A stretch of DNA of 64,000 bases from Isochrysis galbana (Eukaryota > Haptophyta > Isochrysidales > Isochrysidaceae): contig CM030938.1 of assembly GCA_018136815.1 (NCBI GenBank), positions 5,612,638 to 5,676,637 of the forward strand, written 5' to 3'. A program made the position numbers and the translations under genes. The notes beneath the pieces are model-generated. The model was not told the DNA's origin, did no database searches, and saw only the letters and a list, made by a program, of their open reading frames with translations. Of this stretch, positions 1 to 10,477 are shown piece after piece; positions within the stretch are counted from its first letter, which is position 1; every line of letters begins with the position of its first letter.

Positions 1-2
1 AT

Positions 3-407
3 GCCCTATCACAGGCTGCTGATTTGCACGGCTCCTACTTAAAGAACTCAACAACGGGCTTGGCTACTGTGGAGTGGCTGCGATGGTCGTGGGAAGTGTA
101 CTTTCCAACTAATTTGCCTCGACTGCCACCACGCTGGGAGCGAGTCAAGCCTGGCAAGCTGTTGTGCACCGGTACGGCTGGTGAGGTATCGGCGCCAAGA
201 ATGCGCATGCCTAGAACGCTCGTCGCCGTCGCGACTGCCGATCCCATGCTCGACGAAGGTCTCGCGTGCGCCGACGCACTTCGAGAGGTTGGCGCATTGG
301 AGGACCTACTTTACTCGAAAGGGTCTCACAGCCTCTCGTTGCAACTCGACATCAAGGCACGTACAGATCTCAAGGAGAAGTGGGCAGCTATGCTTGCTTC
401 TGTATAG
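3..407 (+). CDS. Alpha/beta hydrolase (fold-3/HSL type), C-terminal part
   Basis: The frame is open from the left edge of the window and ends at a TAG at 405-407, so the 5' part is missing. The C-terminal half reads like the end of an alpha/beta hydrolase-3 (hormone-sensitive-lipase-like) esterase. A strand with PRTLVAVATADPMLDEG matches the family's DPLRDEG block, which carries the acid of the triad. About 25 residues later GSHSLSL fits the catalytic histidine block (H-G/S-F in relatives). Members hydrolyse short-chain carboxylic esters. The nucleophile elbow (G-x-S-x-G) would lie outside the window. No intron is visible in this part. Family assignment is from motif recall; the substrate cannot be inferred. 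Confidence 0.6.
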   Translation, partial: ALSQAADLHGSYLKNSTTGLATVEWLRWSWEVYFPTNLPRLPPRWERVKPGKLLCTGTAGEVSAPRMRMPRTLVAVATADPMLDEGLACADALREVGALEDLLYSKGSHSLSLQLDIKARTDLKEKWAAMLASV

Positions 408-1700
408 CTGAGCGGATCTGACCAAAGGCGTGGCGAACTTACCCCTCCGGATCATATAGACTCGCGCACAACACGCGCGCTATCGGCTCACCGCCAACGC
501 AACCATCGCCGGCGTCGTGCTCTCAACGGGCCCGATCTGTACCAGCATCGGCATATTCGTCGGAGCACTTACTCAGGCCTCACGCACCATAAGGACTTCA
601 ACATATGTTTCACTCATATTAGAGCCTTCCAGCCTGCACAGTACAATGCCATGGGCATGGAGGCCTTTCACCTGAGCGCGTGACCTACGCGACGAGCCGC
701 CCTGATCTTCTCACACAGGGTAGGTGATGCAGTGCCACATGCACCCACCCGCTCATGCTACATCGGAGGCACACCCGGCAAACTGCTGCTCAGCAGTCCT
801 ACCCGAGCGGCGTTTCACTCCCGTCGCCGCTCGAGGCCACAGCAGCGTGCCATAGCGGCTCGGCCGAGCCTCATACCACCCGGTAAGGAACGAGATACCC
901 CCCTTTGATCGGGTATCCCCCGGCCCACACGTATCTGCCTCGCCCTGTGCTTTTGCTTGGCCTTGCCTGGCCGGCTCGAATGCCAATCAACAAATGCTAT
1001 TCATTGCCTAAGTTGGTCAAACTGGCTTCACAACCAAAACATCGGTTCAAGTCTACTACCTGAACGATGCCACGAGGCATGGTCCAGATGTGTGCTTTCT
1101 GGACTCAATGCTCCCATGGTCGGAGCATCCGTGCACATGGCATGGTCGAGGACCCTGTTGCAGCTCTTTACTTGAACTTCCACCGCCCATGCATGAGCAG
1201 GTGACTAGGAAACCACTGATGGTAAATGCACTCCATTTGGGTACCTTGTGGGCGCATCTGCACCTCTTAAAATGATGGTATCTCTATGAATCCTCTATGT
1301 GCATCTTCTCATCTTCTTGTCAAGTTTGGAATTGCCGCGAGGTCTTTGAAGAGGTGCACCTATGGCACGAACACGCTATTGCTTCAAACGACACCGACGA
1401 CGACGATGACGAGTGTCACACCGCCGTGGAGGAGTGGGGGCGGCGCCTTGTGGAGACGCTCCAGGGGTGCTGCCGTGGAAGCTTGAAATGGTCAGTCATC
1501 GAGCAGCATCCAAATCTAAGTACTGAGTAAGAAGATTTTTATCATCATGGCGAGTTTATAAGTGTAGATGTTTGGAGTGAGTATCATATGATATCAGATA
1601 TATGACGTCATACTCAGTTCCATGGCAAGTGTCATATGACGGTATGACGGAACAACCAGGCCTTGATCAGGAGCCCATAGCATACTTTCTGCCCACCCCC
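408..1700. other. Intergenic; no gene seen
   Basis: Only short open stretches with no recognisable domain occur here. There is no low-complexity tract longer than a few codons apart from a GAC-type run near 1390. Nothing is annotated. Confidence 0.5.
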
Positions 1701-1745
1701 AAGGTCGTTTGCCTTCATTTGGTACCCCTCGTTTCCAAATATGCG
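1701..1745 (+). repeat. Short interspersed repeat K, copy 1
   Basis: A 45-bp block centred on ATTTGGTACCCCTCG then TTTCCAAAT. Near-identical copies lie at 57219-57263 and 57467-57509, all in the same orientation. The core is bounded by ATTTGG and CCAAAT, an inverted 6-mer 24 bp apart. It may be a conserved end of a dispersed element. No coding role is apparent. Confidence 0.6.
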
Positions 1746-1916
1746 GGTTGTCCCCCTCGCGCGTTTAGCCAGGCCCTGAACGTGCTAATGGTGCGCTTCT
1801 CACGTGAATTGTACCGATTTTGATGGCACCTTGGAATGATTTTTGTAGTTAGCGTTTTAGGAACCACTATGAAATAGTATTCAACGCTCCCGTGGTTCTC
1901 CCTGGGCCCCCTTCGC

Positions 1917-2363
1917 GTGGGCCAACAGAAGGCAACCAACGTCGCTCAGTGTGATGACAACTTCAAGATTGAGGACGGTGTGTGCAAGCTGAAGTATACA
2001 TTAGGCTCTCCCATGAAAACCCCGCCAGGTGACTCAGGAGGAGGAAACGTACACTACTTGGACAAACACGCTGTGGATTGCGGCTCGAACGGTCTGAATC
2101 AATTCCAGCTCACAAGACCATCTGATAGCAAGCTTTCGTATAGATACAAATGCCTTGAGGGTATTGATAGTACACCAAGTTCATTAACGTTAACACCAAC
2201 TGACACCATTCTAAGTGATGCTAGCGTGATATACTTGGGAAAGCGCGTAAACCGAAAGCGGCGAATACAGCTTGTACCGCCAGCCAGGTGGCAGAGGCAG
2301 AGAAGATTCGCGTCTCAACATCATTGTGCAGGCTTGCAGCGGAAGGAGGTACAAAGTGTGTAG
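1917..2363 (+). CDS. Orphan cysteine-containing module (exon-like, unrecognised gene)
   Basis: The first 80 or so residues of this open stretch look like a real secreted-type module: QCDDNFKIEDGVCKLKYT, then HYLDKHAVDCGSNGLNQFQL, then a short linker and YRYKC. The pattern (LD-x-H-x-V-x-C-x6-9-F-x-L then Y-x-Y-x-C) recalls small cysteine modules in secreted proteins of protists and invertebrates, but I cannot name a family with confidence. The last 50 residues are basic and look like read-through into non-coding DNA, so the exon probably ends near 2210. No signal peptide or clear start is visible; the true start is probably upstream behind an intron. It may be a single surviving exon, because transposon sequence begins 120 bp later. 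Confidence 0.35.
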   Translation: MGQQKATNVAQCDDNFKIEDGVCKLKYTLGSPMKTPPGDSGGGNVHYLDKHAVDCGSNGLNQFQLTRPSDSKLSYRYKCLEGIDSTPSSLTLTPTDTILSDASVIYLGKRVNRKRRIQLVPPARWQRQRRFASQHHCAGLQRKEVQSV

Positions 2364-2485
2364 GGGGGCAGCATCTGTGGTCGCTAACACGATCGTTGGA
2401 AGGGCTGGACGCGGAAGGCGACAGCCTCGGTCAGAGAGGTTGGATCCGGGCAAATTCGCGGACACAAAGTGCTCGTTTTTTTAGA

Positions 2486-2644
2486 AAATCTGACAACTTC
2501 CCGCGTGCGGGGGTAGGGGGGGAAACAAACAACTTTCTGGGAGCGCTGCACGAGTTGGGGAGGAGGGCTGCACGAGTGGGCGGCATTCCCCGGGAAGTTG
2601 TTTGGTTCCCCCCCTACCCCTGTACGCGGGAAGTTGTTAGATTT
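2486..2644. repeat. Foldback (MITE-like) element, copy 1 of a tandem pair
   Basis: The 159-bp unit begins AAATCTGACAACTTCCCGCG and ends with its near-perfect inverse. The arms pair over about 50 bp with few mismatches, leaving a central loop of about 60 bp containing two near-repeats of CTGCACGAG. Weaker pairing continues outward through a T-run on the left and an A-run on the right, so the arms may reach about 75 bp. It encodes nothing. A second copy follows 44 bp downstream. Confidence 0.75.
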
Positions 2645-2688
2645 GCCCCCTCCAAAAAAACGCGCATTCTTGTCGAAACCCGCGCACT

Positions 2689-2846
2689 AATCTGACAACC
2701 TTCCGCGTGCGGGGGTAGGGGGGGAAACAAACAACTTCTTGGGAGCGCTGCACGAGTTGGGGAGGAGGGCTGCACGAGCGGGCGGCATTCCCCAGGAAGT
2801 TGTTTGGTTCCCCCCCTACCCCTGTACGCGGGAAGTTGTTAGATTT
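2689..2846. repeat. Foldback (MITE-like) element, copy 2 of a tandem pair
   Basis: Same structure as the unit at 2486-2644, about 95% identical by eye over 158 bp, with both inverted arms preserved. Its right arm touches the LINE fragment directly (LINE homology starts at about 2848), so either the LINE was truncated at this element or the foldback inserted into the LINE. Confidence 0.75.
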
Positions 2847-2847
2847 G

Positions 2848-4475
2848 CCCGGCACCAGACCTACACTAGGATAGACCGCGTATACGCGGCGGAATACTAC
2901 TCCACGTGGAGATGGTATAAAGCATACATAGACATCAAACTATTCACGGGCATGGCGGCATCGGATCACCACCCGGTGGTTGCGACGTTCGCAATAGCCC
3001 CGCCTAGACGGGCGACGGAGATAGAAGCCAAGATACCGCTGGAGGTGTTGGAAGACCCGGATACGCGAGAGATGATTAACCTCCTCTGGAGACGACTATA
3101 TACGGCCCCCCCGGGAGAAGGCGCTAGGGGCAAACTCTTGATGTGGACGGAATCTAAAAGGAAAGTATCCTCGATCCTCCTCGCGAAAGCGGTGGAGCTT
3201 CGCAGACGACGAACGTACGCCCAAATGGAAGTTGACGCGGTAGCGGCTGCTAGGAAAGCCCAGATGGCGGCAATCCCCAACGTAGCCCGGCTAGACTCCA
3301 TAGCTGAACTTAACCGTAAAGTAGTAGATAAAAGGCGTACGTTCTCACCGGCCCCGCCTCTAGCGGAAAAGATCATAAGGGCGGAAGAGCTTGTCACGAA
3401 GCAATTTTTTAGAAGATTCACGCCTAGACATGCTAATGGAGACATCCCAGCGATGCATGCAGGGGTGAGATGGGAGGACCCACAACCAACCCTAGAGGAA
3501 GATAATATAGCTACCGAGGATTCCGCCATCTTAGCTTCATTGCGGAAGTATTACGTGTGGCTCTTTAGCGAGAAAGCATCACAAGGCGCAGAACCCCTCC
3601 TCCACGCGCTGAAGCAGCACCAGATACCGGCGAGCCATAGGTCCTTTTTGGATAAGCCCATCGGCTATTCCGAGATCATCAGGGCGATACGCCAAATGGC
3701 AAAAGGTAAATCCACGGGGCCGGATGGCATCCCGATGGAATTCTACCAAAGCTTCGAAAAACTCGTAGCCCCGCAACTGATGGACATGTTTCAAGAGGCA
3801 TACCGGACGGGGGCACTCCCGGAGGACACGTGCTCGGGAGACATTACGCTACTCTATAAGAACGGGGACGCCAGGGACCCGAGGAACTATAGACCTATCA
3901 CGTTGCTCCAAACGGACTACAAAATTCTCGCAAAGGTCTTAGCTAACAGGCTCAAGAGGACGATCCATACCATTATTTCCAAGGAGCAAGTAGGCTTTGT
4001 ACCCAGGCGCATGAATGATAGGCGAAGCCACCCATCTTCTGAAGCTAGTACAAGCGTATCTTGACGACACGGACGAGGAGGGCCTAGCATTGGCCATAGA
4101 TTGGGAAAAAGCTTTCGATAGAGTCAGCTGGGAGTATTATCATAAAGCGATACAAGCATTGGGCTTCGGCCCCGGCTACTCTAGGTGGCTAACGCTATTA
4201 ACGAACACGGACTCACTTCCGACCCGGTGGATCAAGGCCAATGGAAGGCGTAGCAACCCCTTCACGATACATTGTGGTATGCCTCAAGGGTGCCCGCTAT
4301 CTCCCCTCGCCTTTCTCTTAGTGGCCGAGGGCCTGACGCGCTTAATCAACGCCGATCCCGAGATGAGGGGAATCACGATAGGGCCTAGAGAGCTGAGACT
4401 TTCGCAATTCGCGGACGATACGCAAATTCTAGCGAACTCTTTCGAGTCATTAGGAAAGGCGATGCAGATTCTAGA
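2848..4475 (+). pseudogene. LINE retrotransposon fragment L1 (endonuclease end + reverse transcriptase), broken
   Basis: The fragment starts in the last part of an apurinic-type endonuclease domain (RIDRVYAAEYY, then ASDHHPVVATF) and runs into a LINE reverse transcriptase: KSTGPDGIPMEFYQSF, NYRPITLLQTDYKILAKVL, AIDWEKAFDRVSW, GMPQGCPLSPLAF and the catalytic LSQFADDTQ. Compared with the longer minus-strand copy at 20526-24150, a 4-bp duplication (ATGA) at about 4010-4017 shifts the frame between VPRRM and IGEATH. Homology stops abruptly near 4475, so the 3' third, including the zinc-knuckle region, is missing. It is truncated at both ends and frameshifted, so it is dead. About 85-90% protein identity to the other copy suggests an old insertion. 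Confidence 0.85.
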
Positions 4476-4479
4476 CATC

Positions 4480-4865
4480 TGCGGCAGGCCTCCAGCTGCC
4501 CTCTGGCTCTGGCGGCCCCTGGAGGCTCCTGGAGGCCAGCTCAGGGGGCAGAGGAGGCTGGGGCGGGGGGGTCCTGGCCTTCCCTGCCTCCCTCTCGCTG
4601 CGCGCTCCTGAGCCTCTGGAGCCCCCACGCTGCACCTGTCTGCCTGTCGACCAGGGGGGGGAGGGGGGGTTGGAGCAATGGGCTGGCCACGAGGGGCTAG
4701 GATGGGCGAATGGGGCGAGCCTGTGGGGAAGGGAGTGGATCAGTAGGGCAGTGGCCTCCTGGCAAGCCATCAGGCATGCTAGGAGGATGGGTGGTTCCTC
4801 CCCCATGGCAGGGGAGGAGTGGAGAGAGGGGGGGGGCTCGTGCCCCCCCATGGGTCAACCAAGTA
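4480..4865 (+). repeat. G-rich repeat, inverted relative of 24400-24640
   Basis: G- and GGAGG-rich sequence with blocks such as AGCTCAGGGGGCAGAGGAGG and CTGTCTGCCTG followed by GACCAGG. Both blocks recur in inverse orientation near 24490-24620. In each place the repeat lies next to a LINE breakpoint. It has no convincing coding content. Confidence 0.5.
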
Positions 4866-4871
4866 TAAACT

Positions 4872-4990
4872 TAGTTGACCCCAAGAAGATCAACGCCGTG
4901 CGCTTTATTATCGACCCGCGCCACATCAATACGCTTGAAAAGGTCCGCTCCTTCCTCGGCCTCTGCTCTTATTACCCCGTTTTAGTAAGG
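4872..4990 (+). pseudogene. Ty3/gypsy reverse-transcriptase relic
   Basis: A short translated stretch reads VDPKKINAVRFI, then LEKVRSFLGLCSYY. It matches DPKKVAAVADI and LEAVRSFLGLCSYY in the pol of the large retrotransposon at 31065-52846, a region just after the YLDD motif. Only about 40 residues survive. The strand is opposite to the large element. It records an older, related element. Confidence 0.7.
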
Positions 4991-5261
4991 GCCTTAGTAA
5001 GGGGCTTTGCGCACGTGCACGTGGCGTAGAGCGTGAGCGCGCGTGACGGAGGGGGCGAGAGGGGGGCGAATCGCACCATTTCTTGGCGAAGATTTTCGTA
5101 GCGTCAGGTAGCCCCCCCCGGAGCTTTTTTATTGGGCATCGCGCCACGGTCAAAAAATGCAGCCAAACCCTCAACCCTTACTAATAGTTAAAAGCCTCTG
5201 TTTGCTGACCGCCCTATTTACTATTTAATTTTAATAAATAATTAAACCTTACGGGATGTAA

Positions 5262-5309
5262 AAATAAAAATGTTCGCATGGTCCTCTTTCGACGGAACGC
5301 GACCTCGGT
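5262..5309. repeat. Relic of the IS5-like transposon end
   Basis: GGTCCTCTTT-CGACGGAACG followed by CGAC here matches 63379-63404, just outside the 5' end of the intact transposase at 62557-63417. On the minus strand this stretch still translates as VAFRRKRTMR, like VAFRQKRTRW at the N-terminus of that frame. Only the terminal segment remains. It marks one likely boundary of the transposon. Confidence 0.45.
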
Positions 5310-5345
5310 GAGAATTCTATGAATTTTGCTTCTTCTTCTTGCTAC

Positions 5346-6362
5346 TACTACCTCCGTTCCATTACTGAACCGCATCGCCAAAATAGGGACAGTAAAGTTG
5401 ACATAAAAAAAATTCGTGTTGAGAGGGGAATAGCGGGTACACTGGGGCGAAAGACCACCAAAAAATCTGGCACCCAAACCCACCAAAGGCGTCCGAATAT
5501 TACGTTTTCAGTATTGATCAAACACGATTTTGGCGCCCCCTAGCTAGACGACCGATCGCCTTGCCACGAAAGCTCTCGCCGCTCCGCCACTCTCGCGAGA
5601 GCCGGGCCCGAGCCCCCGCAGCATGGGAGGCGCACTGGTGGCGACTTTGTGAGGCGCTGCCGTCCCGCGTCCTGCCTCTCCCGAGCAGCCTCCTGAGCTG
5701 CCCAGCACGCCCGAGGAGGATGAGGCCCCACCGTCCAAGAAGCGGCGGTGCTCCTTGACATCGAACTGCCAGGCGGCAATTGCTGTGGCATACGAGCATA
5801 CGAGCGCGAGCGGCTGCCAGAGCCGAAGCATGGGAAGGAGTGGCAGCGAGCGCACGCGGCATTGTGTGAGAAGTATGATGTTGGCCCGCGCTATCCGGCT
5901 GAGGTCAGCCGAACATCAGCTGGCTGAGGCGCTGAGGCAGGAGGCAGGACGTCTGCCGGCATCCGGCATCCCGCAAGTGTGCTAGTGGCCTTGCCGCTGT
6001 GCAAGTGTGAGTAAGCATTCAGCATGAATGCCCCCCCTGAGGAATTCAGTGCTCTCTTCAATATTAAAGCTTTGTGTTGGCGCGCATCGTTGAGGTGGAG
6101 GGATCGAATGAGTATGATTTGTGATTTGCCGCACCGCCGTGATGTGTGATGTGCTTAAGGACACTGATTAGAATTCCATTCATTGCAACTTCGTCCCTAG
6201 CTAGGTGCGAATCACACTATTGAGATGAAACAAAATGTTCATGTTAAGCCCCAATGTACCCTCTCCCCTCTGATATCTTTGGCGGGGCCTCAATATTAGT
6301 GTCTAGCTAACCGTTATTGTTTTAAGCCTCCTTGACGTCTCAGTAATGGAACGGAGGTAGTA
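5346..6362. mobile_element. TA-flanked inverted-repeat element (Tc1/mariner or Stowaway-like, non-autonomous)
   Basis: A perfect 21-bp terminal inverted repeat beginning CTACCTCCGTTCC occupies 5348-5368 and, inverted, 6340-6360. Each end is flanked by the dinucleotide TA (5346-5347 and 6361-6362), the target duplication expected of Tc1/mariner elements. The CTMCCTCCGTTCC start resembles plant Stowaway termini. The 1013-bp interior holds GC-rich sequence with overlapping short open stretches on both strands but no DDE/DDD transposase motif, so it is probably non-autonomous. Its GC-rich middle (5560-5990) may be captured host DNA. Which family mobilises it is inferred from the termini only. Confidence 0.7.
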
Positions 6363-6992
6363 TCAATATACAATATTACTGTTGATAGTCTTTTGTGGCG
6401 CCTGTCCTATGCCTCGCCACGTGGGTTCGCCTTTTGCATTCATGCCTCAAACATATAAGCGCGTGAGCGGTCGCAGCACCAGCGCTGTCCTCCCAATATA
6501 ATTCGACAACGACATCGCCATTCCCCTTGCACACACACACATGCACGCACAAACTCCGCGTGTGGTGGCCGGCATCCCTTCCAGACCCCTCAGCGGCTGC
6601 CCAATAGACCGCCCAACAATGGGGCCCCAAGAAGAGCAATGGGCGGCACAACGAGCGTCGGGGTCGCGGCCATAAAGGCCGATTCCCCGCCCACGTGTCG
6701 AAGAGTGCACCCACATGGCAGCACGGTCGCATGGGCGAAAGGTACCCGAGCGACACGCAGCTACACCTCAGCCATCACGTCGTGCTCTCCCCGTCGATGG
6801 GGCTAGCCACAGCGGAACCCTCCCGTCGCACTGCGCTCCGGTCGGCCTGCCCGGTAGCGGCGAGGTAGCACAGGCGCACGAGAAACTCGCATTCGCACGG
6901 GGAATTCGCATTGTCGCGCACGAAGAGGGGTGGCGTTGTGGGCGCTGTGAAGCAGCGGCGTGGAAATCTACTTGGCCATGTGCAGCTCGAGC
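6363..6992. other. Intergenic, downstream of the PGRL1-like gene
   Basis: A short (CA)n stretch near 6530-6545 is the only structured feature. I see no exon with supportable coding content. Confidence 0.4.
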
Positions 6993-8677
6993 TTAACGTG
7001 CCTTGACAGCCTTGGTGGAGCCGGTGATAACCATCTTGGCGCGGTCTGCGACGAGATCAACCTTGCAGTTGGGGCACTGGCACTTGACAATGTCGCTCGG
7101 CGGGCCGGTGCCCTTGCCCAGGATGTCATCCTTCTGCTTGGGAGGGGGGAAGGGGGTATGAGAGGGCAAAAGGGGGCGAGGGAGAGCGCAAGGGTTGTTC
7201 CATGTAGGTAAAGAGCCCCACACCTGCACGTTGAAGAGGTCGCCAAAGTAGACGTTGATGAGGTAGTTGCAGTTGGGGCAAGCCGAGGCGGTAACAAGCG
7301 GATTTTGACAGAAGATGTTCTCAGTGAACCAGAGGGTGAAGAAATAGGAGGGGAGAAGCGCAATCAGGATGAGAAGGAAGGGGTCAAGGTGGAGCGTCCA
7401 GAACTCGATCTCGCCAAAGAGGATGAGACCGGCCGCAAAGCCCGGAACGTAGAGCAGCCGCTGCTTAGCCCAGTCGACGCGTAGGTCCATTTTGCATTCG
7501 CCATCAACCTGATAGCAGGAACCAGCATTGGCGGCAGCTATGACTGCATGCTCGCTGCGCGTTTAGAGCATGGCCAATGGGCAGGCAGCTCGATGGGGCG
7601 AGGGCGCGACAGCTGTAGCTCGCAGAGTGGGCCGGCACCTTGCAGCTTGGCGCCTCGTGGAGAACAACCGGAGAGCCGGCCGCCTTGAGCTGGCGGCGGA
7701 GGACATCGTATTCGCTATCATTAAGAATGGGCTTGCCCTCACGGTACCTGAGTGGCGGAGCAAGGCGACCGGATGGTGAGGCAAGCACCTGTCAACCTGC
7801 TCCTGCCCGCGGGGTCGACCTTTCGCGCGCGCCACGTTCAGAGCGGCCACCCCATCGCCTACTAGTGGGCACATTTGTTCACGAAATTTGCGCGCCTCCG
7901 GATCTGCAGCGATCCATAGCGGCGGACCAGGCACGCCTCCATCTGCGCCCCTCCTCAATCCCCGCACACCACAGGGTTCCAACAGCCGCAGCCTGCCTCT
8001 TGAGGTCCACCTCCTCATCGCATCCTGTCCATACCGCCACGAGCCATTGGAGGTTGTCCATGGCAGAACCTTCGCTTAGCTCCTCTCCTCTGGCTCCCGC
8101 ACTGCCCACACGAGCAAGCTCGCGCCGCAAGTTGCCTTGCTGCTCCACTCTCCTTCAGCAGCTCAGGCCAAGTGGACGCACGCTCTTGCCCCAGTATGCA
8201 CACGTGCGAGAGCCAGCGCCAAACCACCACTTTGATGCAGCTCCAGAAGCCCCTCCACTCCCTCCCCTTCCCCCTTCCCCAATCCCCCTCCCCCCTCCCC
8301 CTCTCTCCTCACCTCTTATTTGCGATCAGAAACTTGATCTCATCCTTGGAGAATCCAGTCAGCTTGGAGCCCTCAAAGTCGAGATCGGTCTTGAGCTGCA
8401 TGTACTCATCATCGCTCAGCAGCGCCTTCTCGTCGTTGTAGAACGCGTCCAGGCAGTCGAGATAGAGCTTCTCCTTCTCTGCGAAGCCGATGATCTTCCG
8501 CTCTCCCGTCTTCACGTCTGTAGCGAGGAACTCGTCGTAGATGGAGCCGTCGAGGCGGACGGGGGAGATGCGGAGAGGAGTGCGCAGAGGACTGGCCGCC
8601 AGCGGTGCGCGCAGGGGGGAGAGGGAGAGGGCGGAGGCGGAAGCGAGGAGGAGGGAGAGGGGGGTGGTGGGGCGCAT
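6993..8677 (-). CDS. PGRL1: PGRL1-like thylakoid membrane protein (4 exons)
   Basis: Four exons join in frame to 299 residues: 8677-8313, 7747-7639, 7508-7224 and 7133-6993, all with GT-AG introns whose phases agree. Residues 1-40 are a Ser/Ala/Leu/Arg-rich plastid-targeting leader. Residues 67-100 and 122-148 both follow the acidic helical pattern A-Y-x-x-(E/K)-P-I-L-x-D-x-E-Y-x-x-L-K typical of the PGRL1 stromal part. Two hydrophobic segments follow at about 176-196 and 201-219. The tail has paired cysteine motifs (CPNC at 235-238, CQCPNC at 271-276), and Cys157 and Cys163 lie before the first membrane span. In plants PGRL1 works with PGR5 in antimycin-sensitive cyclic electron flow around photosystem I, using redox-active cysteines. 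Intron 1 is 565 bp, and the last (90 bp) lacks in-frame stops. The upstream region is CT-rich on the sense strand. Confidence 0.8.
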
Positions 8678-8830
8678 GGTTGAGGGGGCGTAGCGCGCGA
8701 GCAGGAGGGGTTACGGTAAGAGGGTTTCTGTCGGTGTTTAGGAGAGTTCAAAGACGGGAGATGTGGGGAGGCGAGAGCGCGGGGGCTACACGAGAGGGGG
8801 GAGAGCGAGAGAGAGAGAGGGAGGAGGAGG

Positions 8831-9049
<219 letters not shown>

Positions 9050-9389
9050 AGGGAGGGAGAGAGGGAGGGAAAGAGCGAGCGAGCGAGAGAGAGAGAGAGA
9101 GGTGGCGAGCGGGGTGTGGGGAGCGGAGAGGCTGCAAGGTGTAATTTCTTTCATGAGATGGGGGAGAGAAAGAAGGATATGCGACGAGGAGGGATGCGAG
9201 GAGCGAGAGAGAGGAGGAGGATACAACGCGAGGCGTACGCCGCGAGATCGGCTCGGATGAACAAAGAATAGCGATGAATCTGTGCTGAAGAGTGGAAAAA
9301 GGCGAGATCGACAGGATCTCCATTTGCCGCGGTCAACACCGCTTGTACAAAAGAAAAAGAGGCTGTAGTATGAGGAATTCGACGGGTGG

Positions 9390-9392
<3 letters not shown>

Positions 9393-9452
<60 letters not shown>
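9393..9452 (+). repeat. (CT)n microsatellite
   Basis: Sixty bp of pure CT, followed by interrupted CT/CTTT variants to about 9560. It is complementary to the GA tract about 350 bp upstream, so the two can pair as an inverted repeat. Confidence 0.95.
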
Positions 9453-9455
<3 letters not shown>

Positions 9456-10143
9456 TCAACTCTCTCTCTCTCAACTCTCTCTCTCTCTTTCTCAACTCTG
9501 TCTCTCTCCCTCCCTCCCTCCCTCTCCCCCCCCCTTCCTTCCCTCTCTCTCACCCACCATCTAAATATCAATCTCTCAATCTCTTTCTTTCACTTTCTCC
9601 ACCTTTCTCCACACCGACCGCCGCTGAACAGTCGAGAGCTCCGCGCCGAACTCAAATTTTGCGCCAGACGTGTTGAGGAACATCCTCTCTTCAGGCTCTT
9701 TCTCTCCTCAAGTTTACCCGCCAAACCCTCTCTTCCCTCCACCTCTCCCTCTCCCCCTCTCCCTCTCACATCCCCTCTCTCCCTCTCTCCTTCACCTCCT
9801 CTCTCCCTCTCTCCCTCTCTTCCTCTCTCCCCTTCACTGCGAATTCTTCCTCTACCTCCCTCTCTCTTCTCTCCCTCCGCCCCCCTCTCTCCCCTCCCTC
9901 TTCCCTCTCTCCATCTGGTGCTCTCCTCCCTCTTCCCTCTCAGCGGGAGATTGAGCCCCGCGAGATTCCCCTCGCTCCCGCCGACGCGGGAAAATAAAAG
10001 ACGCCCTCCTCGCCGTCCGTTTTTTTGACCGAAGAACACAGCGCGTCGCCGGTCTCCGAGCGCCGATCTCTTTCCTATGGAAATCAAGGGCCGCTGGTAG
10101 GGCGGTCAAACAGTGTTTTTTATAAGGGGTGAAAAAATGACCA

Positions 10144-10251
10144 TCGGCATCGGTTCGAAGTTGGGCTTTTTAAGCTTTTGCGATTTGAGCATCTTTTGTC
10201 AGTTTTTGATTACGATTACGATTACGTTGCCCAACTTCGAACCGATGCCGA
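10144..10251. repeat. Perfect 23-bp inverted repeat with 62-nt loop
   Basis: The arms (10144-10166 and 10229-10251) start TCGGCATCGGTTCG and are fully complementary. The loop holds three GATTAC units. This could be a foldback relic or a structured transcript. No poly-T tail of terminator type follows. Confidence 0.8.
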
Positions 10252-10299
10252 GCGCGCTGCGTGGCCGTTTTCGACGATCCATCCGGATCAGTGATGGTG

Positions 10300-10380
10300 C
10301 ATCAGTACTAATATCAGTTGTTTACATCAGTATCAGCTCACCTCAAGCTGATAACTGATATCAATTATCAGTTGTCAGCA
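10300..10380. repeat. CTGAT/ATCAG motif cluster
   Basis: About eight copies of ATCAG or CTGAT fall within 80 bp, including ATCAGTACTAATATCAG. The same motif density marks the ends of the hAT-like element at 19568-20037 and the fragment at 59736, so this is probably a subterminal repeat cluster from the same family. Confidence 0.5.
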
Positions 10381-10477
10381 GCTTGGAGCGGCGAGAAAAC
10401 AAAACACCCAGTCCCCTTTACTTTCTACATCCAAAAAAAAAGTGCAAAAAAGTTGAGATTCACTGGGGTTGGATGGG

